Assembly (NCBI RefSeq): GCF_000972705.2
Contig: NZ_LATL02000118.1
Coordinates: forward strand, 1 to 23,938
Length of the DNA stretch: 23,938 nucleotides
Direction of reading: 5' to 3'
DNA from: Limnoraphis robusta CS-951
Lineage (GTDB): Bacteria; Cyanobacteriota; Cyanobacteriia; Cyanobacteriales; Microcoleaceae
Shown here: in pieces, positions 8,229 through 14,786 of the stretch
Layout: each line of letters opens with the position of its first letter
Position numbering within the stretch: position 1 is the first letter of the stretch
Notes under the pieces: generated by a model
Told to the model about the DNA's origin: nothing
Database searches by the model: none
Seen by the model: only the letters and a program-made list of their open reading frames with translations
Program-made: the position numbers and the translations under genes

Positions 8229-9122
8229 ATGATGTCTTTAGCTCAACAAAACTTTTGCTTTTGTACTTATACTTCGGGGCAAACCTATCGAACTCTGACT
8301 AAATTACTCGTTCAAGACCTGAAACAATATGCTCCTGAAATTCCCTTTATTATTTTTACAGATAAACCCAGTCACTTTAGCGATGATAATAATGTAATGG
8401 CTTTTGAACATCATCGCCAGGGAATTTCATTTCATAATGAGCGAAGATATGCAATTGCAAAAGCAATATCGCTGTATAATTCTTGTATGTATATTGATGC
8501 TGACGTTAGAATCTGCGCTCCTGTTCCTCCAGAGATTCAGTCCAAGTGGCTTCCGGGATTAACGGCTAGAAGCTGTGGAAGTTTGCTCAAACTCATGCAG
8601 GAACGTTTAAGCAAAAGCAATCCTCCCAATCCCTCTGTTGTTAAACAGATGAAGCTGATTGAAAAAATTGCGCGGAAATTAGACATCGATCTAACAGAGA
8701 CAAATATTCCATTTATCAATGAATTTCTCTTTGTATTGACGAGAGATTCAGGAAAAGAAATTGAGTTTTTAAATCTCTGGGAAAAACTCGCTTATTACAC
8801 AGAGCTGAATGGATGGGATAATGCTCCTACAATTCCAATGGGGTTTGCAGCTGTTCAAGTCGGAATGCCTGTAATCTATGATGAAATGGAAGGTCTGGAC
8901 TTTTTTGATGATCGGATAGAATCAGTCAGAATTGCCAAAGGACAATCAGCACCAGAGAGCAAACAAGAATATTTTGAAGCTCAAAGGAGCATAGAAAAAG
9001 ACAATCGAACTCTAACTCAAAAAGCGGTTGATAAAGTCAAGAAAAATATGGATTATAGTTCTCGTTATTTGCGCTTAAAGGTGAGAACCCTAATCAGTGA
9101 CTTTGATTTTTACAAAAATTGA
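8229..9122 (+). CDS. Putative GT-A-type glycosyltransferase (DxD motif)
   Basis: This 297-residue protein opens with FCFCTYTSGQTYRTLTKLL and continues with PFIIFTDKP, the pattern of a nucleotide-sugar transferase. Residues 88-94 read YIDADVR, a DxD-type metal/nucleotide-sugar site (Asp90, Asp92) at the end of a strand, preceded by ERRYAIAKAISLYNSCM. INEFLFVLTRDSG and PTIPMGFAAVQVG may form the acceptor side. It resembles uncharacterised GT-A proteins that modify polysaccharides; sugar and acceptor are unknown. ATG codons at 8229 and 8232 are both possible. A strong AAGGAG at 8182-8187 sits 41 bases upstream and instead serves an ATG-TAG pair at 8198. It is the only plus-strand gene in this cluster and converges on the GT2 gene with a 3-bp gap. 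Confidence 0.75.
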   Translation: MMSLAQQNFCFCTYTSGQTYRTLTKLLVQDLKQYAPEIPFIIFTDKPSHFSDDNNVMAFEHHRQGISFHNERRYAIAKAISLYNSCMYIDADVRICAPVPPEIQSKWLPGLTARSCGSLLKLMQERLSKSNPPNPSVVKQMKLIEKIARKLDIDLTETNIPFINEFLFVLTRDSGKEIEFLNLWEKLAYYTELNGWDNAPTIPMGFAAVQVGMPVIYDEMEGLDFFDDRIESVRIAKGQSAPESKQEYFEAQRSIEKDNRTLTQKAVDKVKKNMDYSSRYLRLKVRTLISDFDFYKN

Positions 9123-9125
9123 AAC

Positions 9126-10352
9126 CTACCGCTCAACGTCTGTGACTCGCCAACTCAACTTTAGGTTAACCCAAAAATTCCAAAACGTCACGATCGCGAT
9201 CGCAATAAGTTTAGCGAGATATTCATTAATCCCCAAACCGCGAGACAGGATATTAACAATTATCGCATTTAACACCAACCCCGTTAAACAAATGAGATTA
9301 AACTTTAAAAACCGTTTCAATCCCTGTGTCCAACTGCGTTGTTGATGGGTCAAATCCGCAAACGTCCATCGGTCATTCCAGAGAAAATTGTTAACAATTG
9401 CAATCTCACCGGATAGAATAACACTTAGAGTCAATCCTAAACCCAGATTCCGCAGTAAATAAAACGTCGTGATATCAACAAAAACCCCACTAAAACCCAC
9501 AACGCCAAACCGCAGAAAGCGTTGAATAGGCCATCGGGTTAAACGCAACCGGATCAGGTGTTGGAGATATTCGATATACTGTTTCCAGGTTACTTTACTC
9601 GCGCCTTCCGCCCGTTCTTGGAACACATACCCCACTTCGGCGATCCAACGAATCGTACCTTGGGCTAATATTTCAATTAAAATCTTATACCCAATCGGAC
9701 TTAAAACTTTTTCTGCGATCGCCTCACGCCTCACCAAAAAATAACCACTCATCGGATCAGACACCCGACTCATAACCCCCGGTAAAATCACCAGTCCGAG
9801 AACCTGCGCCCCCCGTGACAGAAATCGACGCCGCAAACTCCAGTCACTCACCCCGCCATTGTCTACATGACGACTCCCTACCGCCAAATCAGCCCCTTTG
9901 TTGATTTCTGCTAAAAGATTCAACAACGTTTCTGGAGGGTGTTGCAAATCGGCATCAATTACCCCTAAAATATCCCCATCAGCAACTTGCCAACCGCGAA
10001 TCACGGCTGTTGAGAGTCCCCGTTCCTGTAGACGACGCATCACCCGCAACTGAGGATAATCTAAACAGAGATCATGGGCAGTTTTCCACGTTAAGTCGGG
10101 GCTATCATCATCAACAATAATCAGTTCATACTCACCCCGTAGAACTTGATCCAGCGTTTGACTCAACTGAGTGATCATCTGCTGAATATTCTCGCTTTCG
10201 CAATAGGTAGGGATGACTAAAGACAGTCGAGTATTGCGATCGCTGTGGGTGTGTCTCATCGGTTGTCCCGGAATATTCAATAAACCAATGGGTTCAGGGA
10301 CAATAAAATCAGATTGATAATGACTCGGAAGATTAGGATAGATTGGGGACAT
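9126..10352 (-). CDS. Polyprenol-phosphate glycosyltransferase (GT2, DPM1-like) fused to GtrA domain
   Basis: This 408-residue protein joins two domains. Residues about 42-265 are a GT2 domain of dolichyl-phosphate mannose synthase type: LSLVIPTYCESENI, ELIIVDDDSPD (the first Asp cluster), GVIDADLQHPPE with Asp133-x-Asp135, and SRHVDNGGVSDWSLRRR. Residues about 280-400 form a four-helix GtrA-like membrane domain (FLRFGVVGFSGVFVDITTF onward). The enzyme should load a sugar from an NDP-sugar onto polyprenyl phosphate at the cytoplasmic membrane face. The GtrA part may help flip or anchor the product. This supplies lipid-linked sugar to GT-C transferases such as the one at 18773. An 18-bp gap follows the small gene upstream, suggesting co-transcription. 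A decayed second copy of its 3' end lies at 8002-8172. Confidence 0.93.
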   Translation of the reverse strand: MSPIYPNLPSHYQSDFIVPEPIGLLNIPGQPMRHTHSDRNTRLSLVIPTYCESENIQQMITQLSQTLDQVLRGEYELIIVDDDSPDLTWKTAHDLCLDYPQLRVMRRLQERGLSTAVIRGWQVADGDILGVIDADLQHPPETLLNLLAEINKGADLAVGSRHVDNGGVSDWSLRRRFLSRGAQVLGLVILPGVMSRVSDPMSGYFLVRREAIAEKVLSPIGYKILIEILAQGTIRWIAEVGYVFQERAEGASKVTWKQYIEYLQHLIRLRLTRWPIQRFLRFGVVGFSGVFVDITTFYLLRNLGLGLTLSVILSGEIAIVNNFLWNDRWTFADLTHQQRSWTQGLKRFLKFNLICLTGLVLNAIIVNILSRGLGINEYLAKLIAIAIVTFWNFWVNLKLSWRVTDVER

Positions 10353-10370
10353 TCATTTAGAAGTCTATAA

Positions 10371-10580
10371 TTAAAAGTCAATGAGGGTGAAGCGGCCTGT
10401 TTGAACATAGTCAAAAATTCGGTTAATCTCATTACGTTGAGCATCGGTAATTTGACTATCTGAAAGGATGACTGACATCAGCTTTAGATACTCACTGCGA
10501 TCAAGCTGGCCTGATGTCAGGATGTGATCCAGCAATTGAGTCAGAGTCGGATTAGATTGATTTTGGCTTAACCAACGCAT
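10371..10580 (-). CDS. Small conserved-looking hypothetical protein, 69 aa
   Basis: The frame starts at an ATG (10580) and encodes a helical, hydrophilic protein (LTQLLDHILTSGQLDRSEY, then ITDAQRNEINRIFDYVQTG). It resembles short cyanobacterial proteins found as solitary small genes; I cannot name the family with certainty. Polar helices without Cys or membrane segments suggest a small cytosolic regulator or adaptor. It ends 18 bp before the GT2-GtrA gene on the same strand, so the two may form one transcript. Confidence 0.7.
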   Translation of the reverse strand: MRWLSQNQSNPTLTQLLDHILTSGQLDRSEYLKLMSVILSDSQITDAQRNEINRIFDYVQTGRFTLIDF

Positions 10581-10686
10581 AGGCTATCATTCCCCTCTAA
10601 ATCGGAGTTCGCTACAATATCGGAAGGTTGCTCACCATTGAGCCAATAATAATGAACAGAGCAATTGTAATCGAAACTTAGAAATT

Positions 10687-10908
10687 TTGGATGCTTCGGT
10701 ACAATATCAGATTTGGGAAAGCCTGGGAAAAGGAACCGACTGGGATAGTTATTCTCGTTTAGGCGAGTGCTTAGGGTGGCGACAGGGGGGAAGTTGGATT
10801 TCTTTCTTTAAACTCACCCATAACCTACAAGCACCCCCCGGCCACCTTCCTTTTTCTCACAAATGGTTTTTTTCTGCAATGAATCGTTTACAGGCTTGTC
10901 AAATTTAA
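10687..10908 (+). CDS. Hypothetical protein, 73 aa, non-ATG start
   Basis: The frame is open from the TGA at 10639-10641 to 10908 and contains no upstream ATG; TTG at 10687 is the best available start. The protein (SVQYQIWESLGKGTDWDSY, ECLGWRQGGSWISFFKLTH) looks like natural coding sequence, rich in Trp and Gly. It is followed within 20 bp by a terminator hairpin, which supports expression. It could be an intact small gene or the 3' end of a decayed one. No function can be assigned. Confidence 0.45.
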   Translation: MDASVQYQIWESLGKGTDWDSYSRLGECLGWRQGGSWISFFKLTHNLQAPPGHLPFSHKWFFSAMNRLQACQI

Positions 10909-10927
10909 GTTGGGGAATTTAGACGTT

Positions 10928-10962
10928 GAAAAACCCGATTTCTCCGAGAAGTCGGATTTTTC
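10928..10962. terminator. Bidirectional hairpin terminator
   Basis: GAAAAACCCGATTTC at 10928-10942 pairs with GAAGTCGGATTTTTC at 10948-10962 around a 5-base loop. There is one mismatch and one G-T pair, with A/T tracts at both bases of the stem. It lies between the convergent genes at 10908 and 10984. Its sequence resembles the hairpin at 20367-20399. Confidence 0.8.
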
Positions 10963-10983
10963 ATGCTGCATTATTTTTGCTGC

Positions 10984-12384
10984 TTACAACTCACTTTGGA
11001 TAGCATCAGATTTCGGTAAGCGTTGATAGAAACTGGCGATCATTGCCATCATTAACCACCACAGGGTATTCACTTGAGGACGATACCAAACCGTGTCTAC
11101 GCTACCATGCGCCAACATTCCAACAATAGTCGCGATCGCCGCCATTAACCACAATCCTTGAGTATTTCTCAATTCTCGCAGTCGTTGTAGTTGTAACCAT
11201 CCTTGGCGCAAAGTGACGACTAATAACCACAGAAAACAAGTTAAACCAATAATTCCGGTTTCGACAGCGATTTCCAAAATCACAGAATAGGCACTCAAAG
11301 CGCTGTAGCGGGGTCTCATATAAAGCGGGTAAATTTTATTAAAAGCGTTATTACCCGGCCCTATGCCCAAAATAGGGCGCTCCTGAATCATTTCTAGAAC
11401 CGCCGCCCAAACGTTCATTCGGAAGTTGTTGCTGCTGTCTTCTCGCCCTACAAAAATACTAGCAACCCGCAAGCGTAAACTTGGAACAGTCAAAACAGCT
11501 AATATTAAAATAGCGGCTAAACTGCTAATTCCAATAGGTACCGCCCATTTGCGCCAAAAGGGTGAAAAATTAATACTCAACCAATACAACAGCAATACCG
11601 ATAACGTAAACATCAACACGACAAAACCGATCCAGCCCCCTCGACTAAATGTCAGCACCAAACAGGCACTATTAACAATTGTCATGGTTAAGCCTAATGC
11701 TTTCGGTAGCCAACCTTCCCAAACAAAAATTGCCGCCACACTAAACGCACAAGCAGGTAATAAATATCCCGCCAATAAGTTAGGATTTCCTAAGAAACTG
11801 AATACTCGAATGAGATCGGCTTGGGCGGAATTGGGATCAACCCAAGTGGCTGAAGCTTCCACCCCAAAAAACCACTGTCGCAACCCGTAAATGCTGACAA
11901 TCAGAACAATGTGTAGATAAAACGTGATAAAAATGGATCGGATTCTCGGCGATCGCAAAATTCTCGCCATTAGGAAAAATAGGATTAAATAAAGCGTTAG
12001 CTTGATCAAACCTGTCAAAGCAGCAGCTTTCACGGGAGAAAATGCGGTTGCAGCGATCGCAATTCCCCAGTACAACAATACTATCAGATGAATCGGGGTG
12101 AATGCGGTTTCCGACGGGTCATCACACAAGGTTAGCAGCACCCAAAACCCCGCACAAGCCACCAATAAAACCCCTATTAAAGCGGTGCCGACAAATGGCG
12201 CTAAACCAAATACCAGACTGATTAAAATAGCGCCGAGAGGTTCACCCCACTGCATCAGCCAACTGCCTTGTCGCCAGTTTTGTAGACTCCCACTAATACG
12301 GTACAGAAGGCTGCCATTGCGCCACTGAGAGGGGGATAAATAAGTTAGCGTTAACTGTTGCCAGACGGAATTAAGCGTTGTCAT
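10984..12384 (-). CDS. ictB: IctB family membrane protein (O-antigen ligase/Wzy superfamily)
   Basis: The 466 residues match IctB of unicellular cyanobacteria from end to end, as I recall that sequence: TPIHLIVLLYWGI, SPVKAAALTGLIKLTLYLI, FSFLGNPNLLAGYLLPACAF, LTFSRGGWIGFV, SIFVGREDSSNNFRMNVW and GIGPGNNAFNKIYPLY. About ten hydrophobic helices place it in the cytoplasmic membrane. A large loop carries the O-antigen-ligase/Wzy_C signature (about 240-400). IctB was first proposed to help inorganic-carbon uptake, but later work questioned a direct bicarbonate-transport role, and the superfamily points to glycan polymerisation or ligation. Its position beside glycosyltransferase genes fits the latter. 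The gene starts at an ATG (12384) and ends at the 10928-10962 terminator. Confidence 0.95.
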   Translation of the reverse strand: MTTLNSVWQQLTLTYLSPSQWRNGSLLYRISGSLQNWRQGSWLMQWGEPLGAILISLVFGLAPFVGTALIGVLLVACAGFWVLLTLCDDPSETAFTPIHLIVLLYWGIAIAATAFSPVKAAALTGLIKLTLYLILFFLMARILRSPRIRSIFITFYLHIVLIVSIYGLRQWFFGVEASATWVDPNSAQADLIRVFSFLGNPNLLAGYLLPACAFSVAAIFVWEGWLPKALGLTMTIVNSACLVLTFSRGGWIGFVVLMFTLSVLLLYWLSINFSPFWRKWAVPIGISSLAAILILAVLTVPSLRLRVASIFVGREDSSNNFRMNVWAAVLEMIQERPILGIGPGNNAFNKIYPLYMRPRYSALSAYSVILEIAVETGIIGLTCFLWLLVVTLRQGWLQLQRLRELRNTQGLWLMAAIATIVGMLAHGSVDTVWYRPQVNTLWWLMMAMIASFYQRLPKSDAIQSEL

Positions 12385-12483
12385 GGGTTTGTTGTTTTCA
12401 TCTTCCAGAATTCGTGCGTTTGCCTTAAACTGGATGGGTCAGCATTCAGTATAGGAAGGAAAAGGCAAGCATAGCAATACCCA

Positions 12484-12852
12484 CTATTTACCTAAACTCA
12501 GATATCGGCGCAGGATATTCTGGGTTTGTTGAAGTAATTCTTCTTCGAGTTGACCTAAATATTTGATGAGGCGTTTTTTGTCAAAAGTCATGGGTTCTAT
12601 ACAGACTAACAAACTATCTTTTGATAATCCATTTTCGGTCGAAGAAGAGACAACAACAATAGCGGGTGAAATTCGAGGATCGTTGGGTTGTTTTGAGGTG
12701 AAAGGTAGAACTGTTACTTTACTCCGTCTTGCGTTAATTTTACTATCAGAAACGATTAGTGCAGGACGAGTTTTTTGAATTTCCGTTCCCACAGAAGGAT
12801 CGAAGGTTACAAGCCAGATACTTCCCAATCTGTAATCGCCGCTTCCTGCCAT
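12484..12852 (-). CDS. MazF/PemK-family endoribonuclease toxin
   Basis: This 122-residue protein has the MazF fold signature: GSIWLVTFDPSVGTEIQKT, then RPALIVSD and VTVLPFTSK. Arg29 and Thr52 fall at the same positions as the catalytic Arg29 and Thr52 of E. coli MazF. The enzyme should cleave single-stranded mRNA at short sequences unless bound by its antitoxin. The ATG at 12852 lies inside the upstream partner gene (46-bp overlap) and follows a strong GGGAGG site, so the two are translationally coupled. Length and C-terminal helix (RLIKYLGQLEEELLQQ) are normal for the family. It is likely intact. Cleavage specificity cannot be told from sequence. Confidence 0.9.
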   Translation of the reverse strand: MAGSGDYRLGSIWLVTFDPSVGTEIQKTRPALIVSDSKINARRSKVTVLPFTSKQPNDPRISPAIVVVSSSTENGLSKDSLLVCIEPMTFDKKRLIKYLGQLEEELLQQTQNILRRYLSLGK

Positions 12853-13325
12853 TCATCCTCCCAACCGAGTTCAAGTTCGTCAACTAATTCACAAGCGAAG
12901 GCAAACTTTTCGTCTTCGTCTTCTTCCAGCTTTTGAGCCAAAATTTCCGATTTAAGTTGAGCCAACAATCGCTCAATTCTACCAAAATTTTGATCCGTGC
13001 TTATCGTATCATACGTGAAAACAGGACTAATGAAATGATTTTTTTGTTCGGAGTCGGTAAGGAGCGTTGGGAGTAATTCAAGTAATTCTTCGGCGTCGAG
13101 TTTCTCTAGTCTATCTTGGACATATTGAAAAGTTTGGTTCAAACTCTCATTTTTCTGAATTCTAGATATCAACTCTTGTTGAACAGAGTCCCAAGTATGG
13201 GGATTTTCGCTGAGTCGATGGCAAAGTTCTTCTATTGCAGACTTTTCCGCTTGACTCAATTGAACTTCTGTGTCCTGTTGAGCTAGCCAGAAAGCAAGTA
13301 GAGTCTTTATTGCTGATTCATTCAT
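12807..13325 (-). CDS. Probable MazF antitoxin: duplicated N-terminal domain plus acidic antitoxin-like tail
   Basis: The start is set at ATG 13325 by alignment with the paralogous gene at 14490 (MNESAIKTLL against MNQSTIKTLL). The adjacent ATG at 13328 is also possible. The product is 172 aa. Residues 1-86 are about 86% identical to the first 86 residues of the 14490 gene product, a helical acidic domain (WLAQQDTEVQLSQAEKSAIE). The C-terminal half is unrelated to that paralogue and very acidic (EEDEDEKFAFACELVDELE, ending WQEAAITDWEVSGL). It overlaps the mazF start, the arrangement of an antitoxin that wraps its toxin with an unstructured acidic tail. Most MazF antitoxins begin with a DNA-binding domain; none is evident here, so autoregulation is uncertain. 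The antitoxin role rests on position and tail, not on a recognised family. Confidence 0.75.
   Translation of the reverse strand: MNESAIKTLLAFWLAQQDTEVQLSQAEKSAIEELCHRLSENPHTWDSVQQELISRIQKNESLNQTFQYVQDRLEKLDAEELLELLPTLLTDSEQKNHFISPVFTYDTISTDQNFGRIERLLAQLKSEILAQKLEEDEDEKFAFACELVDELELGWEDEWQEAAITDWEVSGL
13069..13325 (-). repeat. 257-bp direct repeat, copy 1 (5' end of the antitoxin-like gene)
   Basis: This block aligns without gaps to 14234-14490 with roughly 10% mismatch by eye. It begins exactly at the start codon of its gene and ends at codon 86 (ELLELLP), where homology stops abruptly. The two copies are 1165 bp apart. Confidence 0.9.
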
Positions 13326-13341
13326 CATAATGCTTTCTCGA

Positions 13342-13797
13342 TTAACTAACAGGTCGTTTGAGTATCTGTACAACTGATCCGTAGTAAAAGCCGATTAATC
13401 CTTCTAATTCGTGTTCAATATCTTCTAACTCCCCTAATTTACTTGTCCATCGCCCGTTTGACAACTGTCGAGCAACATGAGTCGGTTGTCCGCCATTAGC
13501 TTGACTATCCTCTCTAGCATAGAGAGCTACTTTATCATATCCCGGTTCTAAATCAGCACTTTCACAGGGTATGTAACCAATTGTTTCATAAGCTTGAATA
13601 AAAGCTGTAATCGTTAACTCTCTGGGAATATTATCTGGCCAATATTGATCGGGGTCTGTTGGGTCCCACCATCTATCATCCTCCTCTGCACCCCAAGCAA
13701 TGCAGTTATAGTCGGATGTCTCCGGGCTAGTAATTTCATACTGTTGAGGAGACAAGTTCGGACAATAGGTTGCAATCCAAGACTTTATTCTAGACAC
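13342..13797 (-). CDS. DUF7689-like protein with possible papain-like Cys/His pair
   Basis: This 151-residue protein has the motif DYNCIAWGAEEDDRWW (Cys32) near the N-terminus, QPTHVARQLSNGRWTSKLG (His107) in the middle, and LEDIEHELEGL (about 124-134) after it. I recognise this YNCIAW...THVARQ...DIEH pattern from a family of uncharacterised bacterial proteins, I believe DUF7689. Cys at the start of a helix followed by His on a strand is the layout of papain/NlpC-type hydrolases, so a cysteine peptidase or amidase activity is inferred, not shown. The gene starts 6 bp after the stop of the 14490 gene and ends 16 bp before the antitoxin-like gene, so all three are probably one operon. It could be an effector controlled by its neighbour. 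Confidence 0.8.
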   Translation of the reverse strand: MSRIKSWIATYCPNLSPQQYEITSPETSDYNCIAWGAEEDDRWWDPTDPDQYWPDNIPRELTITAFIQAYETIGYIPCESADLEPGYDKVALYAREDSQANGGQPTHVARQLSNGRWTSKLGELEDIEHELEGLIGFYYGSVVQILKRPVS

Positions 13798-13803
13798 TAC
13801 AGC

Positions 13804-14490
13804 TTACCATTCATACCCATTTTCTCTACCCCATTTTAGCCATGCTTGAGCCATTTGCTTTGTTCGTCCCCGTTGTTCTAGCTGAATCGGATTTGCACCT
13901 GTAATTGCTTTCAAGGCTTCAAACCAGTGAGTCGGTTTTTCTTCGAGTTCTCGCAGGAGAAATGGAATCACCACTGGCCCCATTTGAATAATTTTTTTAT
14001 AGGCTGGATGACGTGTTTTTTCAGCAACAAAGGAGGAACCACCAACCTCGGTTTTCCACTCGTTAGCTAATGCTTCAAATTGTTCTAGGGATTGTTTTTG
14101 GCTATTTCTATATTGTTGTTTAAGCTGTACAAGAAGTTGATCAAGTTCAAGCAATCTTGTCATTGAACCCGAAGAATCATAGGTCAGGGTATCGCCTAAA
14201 TTGGGTAAATTTGTTTTTGATTCAACCGCATTTGGGAGTAATTCAAGTAATTCTTCGGTGTCGAGTTTATTTAGTCTATCTTGGACATCTTGAAAAGCTT
14301 GGTTCAAACTCTCATTTTTCTTAATTGTAGAGATTAACTCTTGTTGAACAGAGTCCCAAGTATCGGGATTTTCGCTCAGTTGATGACAAAGTTCTTCGAT
14401 TGCAGACTTTTCCCCTTGACTCAACTGAACTTCTGTATCCTGTTGAGCCAGCCAGAGAGCTAGTAGAGTCTTTATTGTGGATTGATTCAT
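13804..14490 (-). CDS. Two-domain partner protein sharing its N-terminus with the antitoxin-like gene
   Basis: The start is ATG 14490; the product is 228 aa. Residues 1-86 are the helical domain shared with the 13325 gene. After a linker containing a coiled-coil-like stretch (LLELDQLLVQLKQQYRNSQ), the C-terminal module (about 145-228) reads HPAYKKIIQMGPVVIPFLL, then THWFEALKAITGANPI and MAQAWLKWGRENGY. I recall this module as a stand-alone cyanobacterial protein of about 90-100 residues, often next to YNCIAWA-type genes; that is memory, not a search. The gap to the DUF7689-like gene is 6 bp. By analogy with the neighbouring toxin-antitoxin pair it may neutralise or recruit the product of that gene. 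No catalytic motif is seen. Confidence 0.8.
   Translation of the reverse strand: MNQSTIKTLLALWLAQQDTEVQLSQGEKSAIEELCHQLSENPDTWDSVQQELISTIKKNESLNQAFQDVQDRLNKLDTEELLELLPNAVESKTNLPNLGDTLTYDSSGSMTRLLELDQLLVQLKQQYRNSQKQSLEQFEALANEWKTEVGGSSFVAEKTRHPAYKKIIQMGPVVIPFLLRELEEKPTHWFEALKAITGANPIQLEQRGRTKQMAQAWLKWGRENGYEW
14234..14490 (-). repeat. 257-bp direct repeat, copy 2 (5' end of the partner gene)
   Basis: Counterpart of 13069-13325. Both copies run from the start codon to the same codon, so the duplication is of one complete domain-encoding segment. The low divergence, compared with the unrelated 3' halves, suggests recent duplication or ongoing gene conversion. Confidence 0.9.
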
Positions 14491-14570
14491 AGAAACTCTG
14501 CCAAAACCTGCTATCCATCCGAGTTAAGTTTAACATACTTCCAGCAAAACATCTTAATACTATACACTTC

Positions 14571-14783
14571 TTATTCCAAAAGGTCACGAAGCTGTTCGGC
14601 TGTTGCCCTTAAAATATTGAAGTCTTTCTCTAGCTTTTCTCTAATCCTTGAGTCAAGCTTATCCAATTTATCAGTATTAGAAATAATTAACCGTCCAGGA
14701 ACCATAATTCCCGGAAAAAAATCTTCAAAACACTTAAATCCTTGCTCTAGCAAAGTTTTGGCTAAGTGAAAGTTGGATTGGGT
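14571..14783 (-). pseudogene. Small reading frame without ATG, in frame with the CHAT gene after two stops
   Basis: The frame opens directly after the TAA-TAA that ends the CHAT gene, in the same frame, and continues for 70 codons: NFHLAKTLLEQGFKCFEDFF, then GRLIISNTDKLDKLDSRIRE and LEKDFNILRATAEQLRDLLE. It reads like genuine helical protein. The only starts are TTG 14753 and an internal ATG at 14705, neither with a good ribosome-binding site. It may be the 3' remnant of a gene cut by the arrival of the CHAT gene, a former C-terminal extension of the CHAT protein, or a small gene with a TTG start. I cannot name the family. Confidence 0.45.
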
Positions 14784-14786
14784 TTA

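Noticed and set aside
11426..11890. 154-aa plus-strand frame inside ictB
   Set aside because: Antisense shadow of a well-supported membrane protein gene.
13326..13373. Longer start (TTG 13373) for the antitoxin-like gene
   Set aside because: The alternative overlaps the upstream gene and adds residues absent from the paralogue, whose ATG aligns with 13325.
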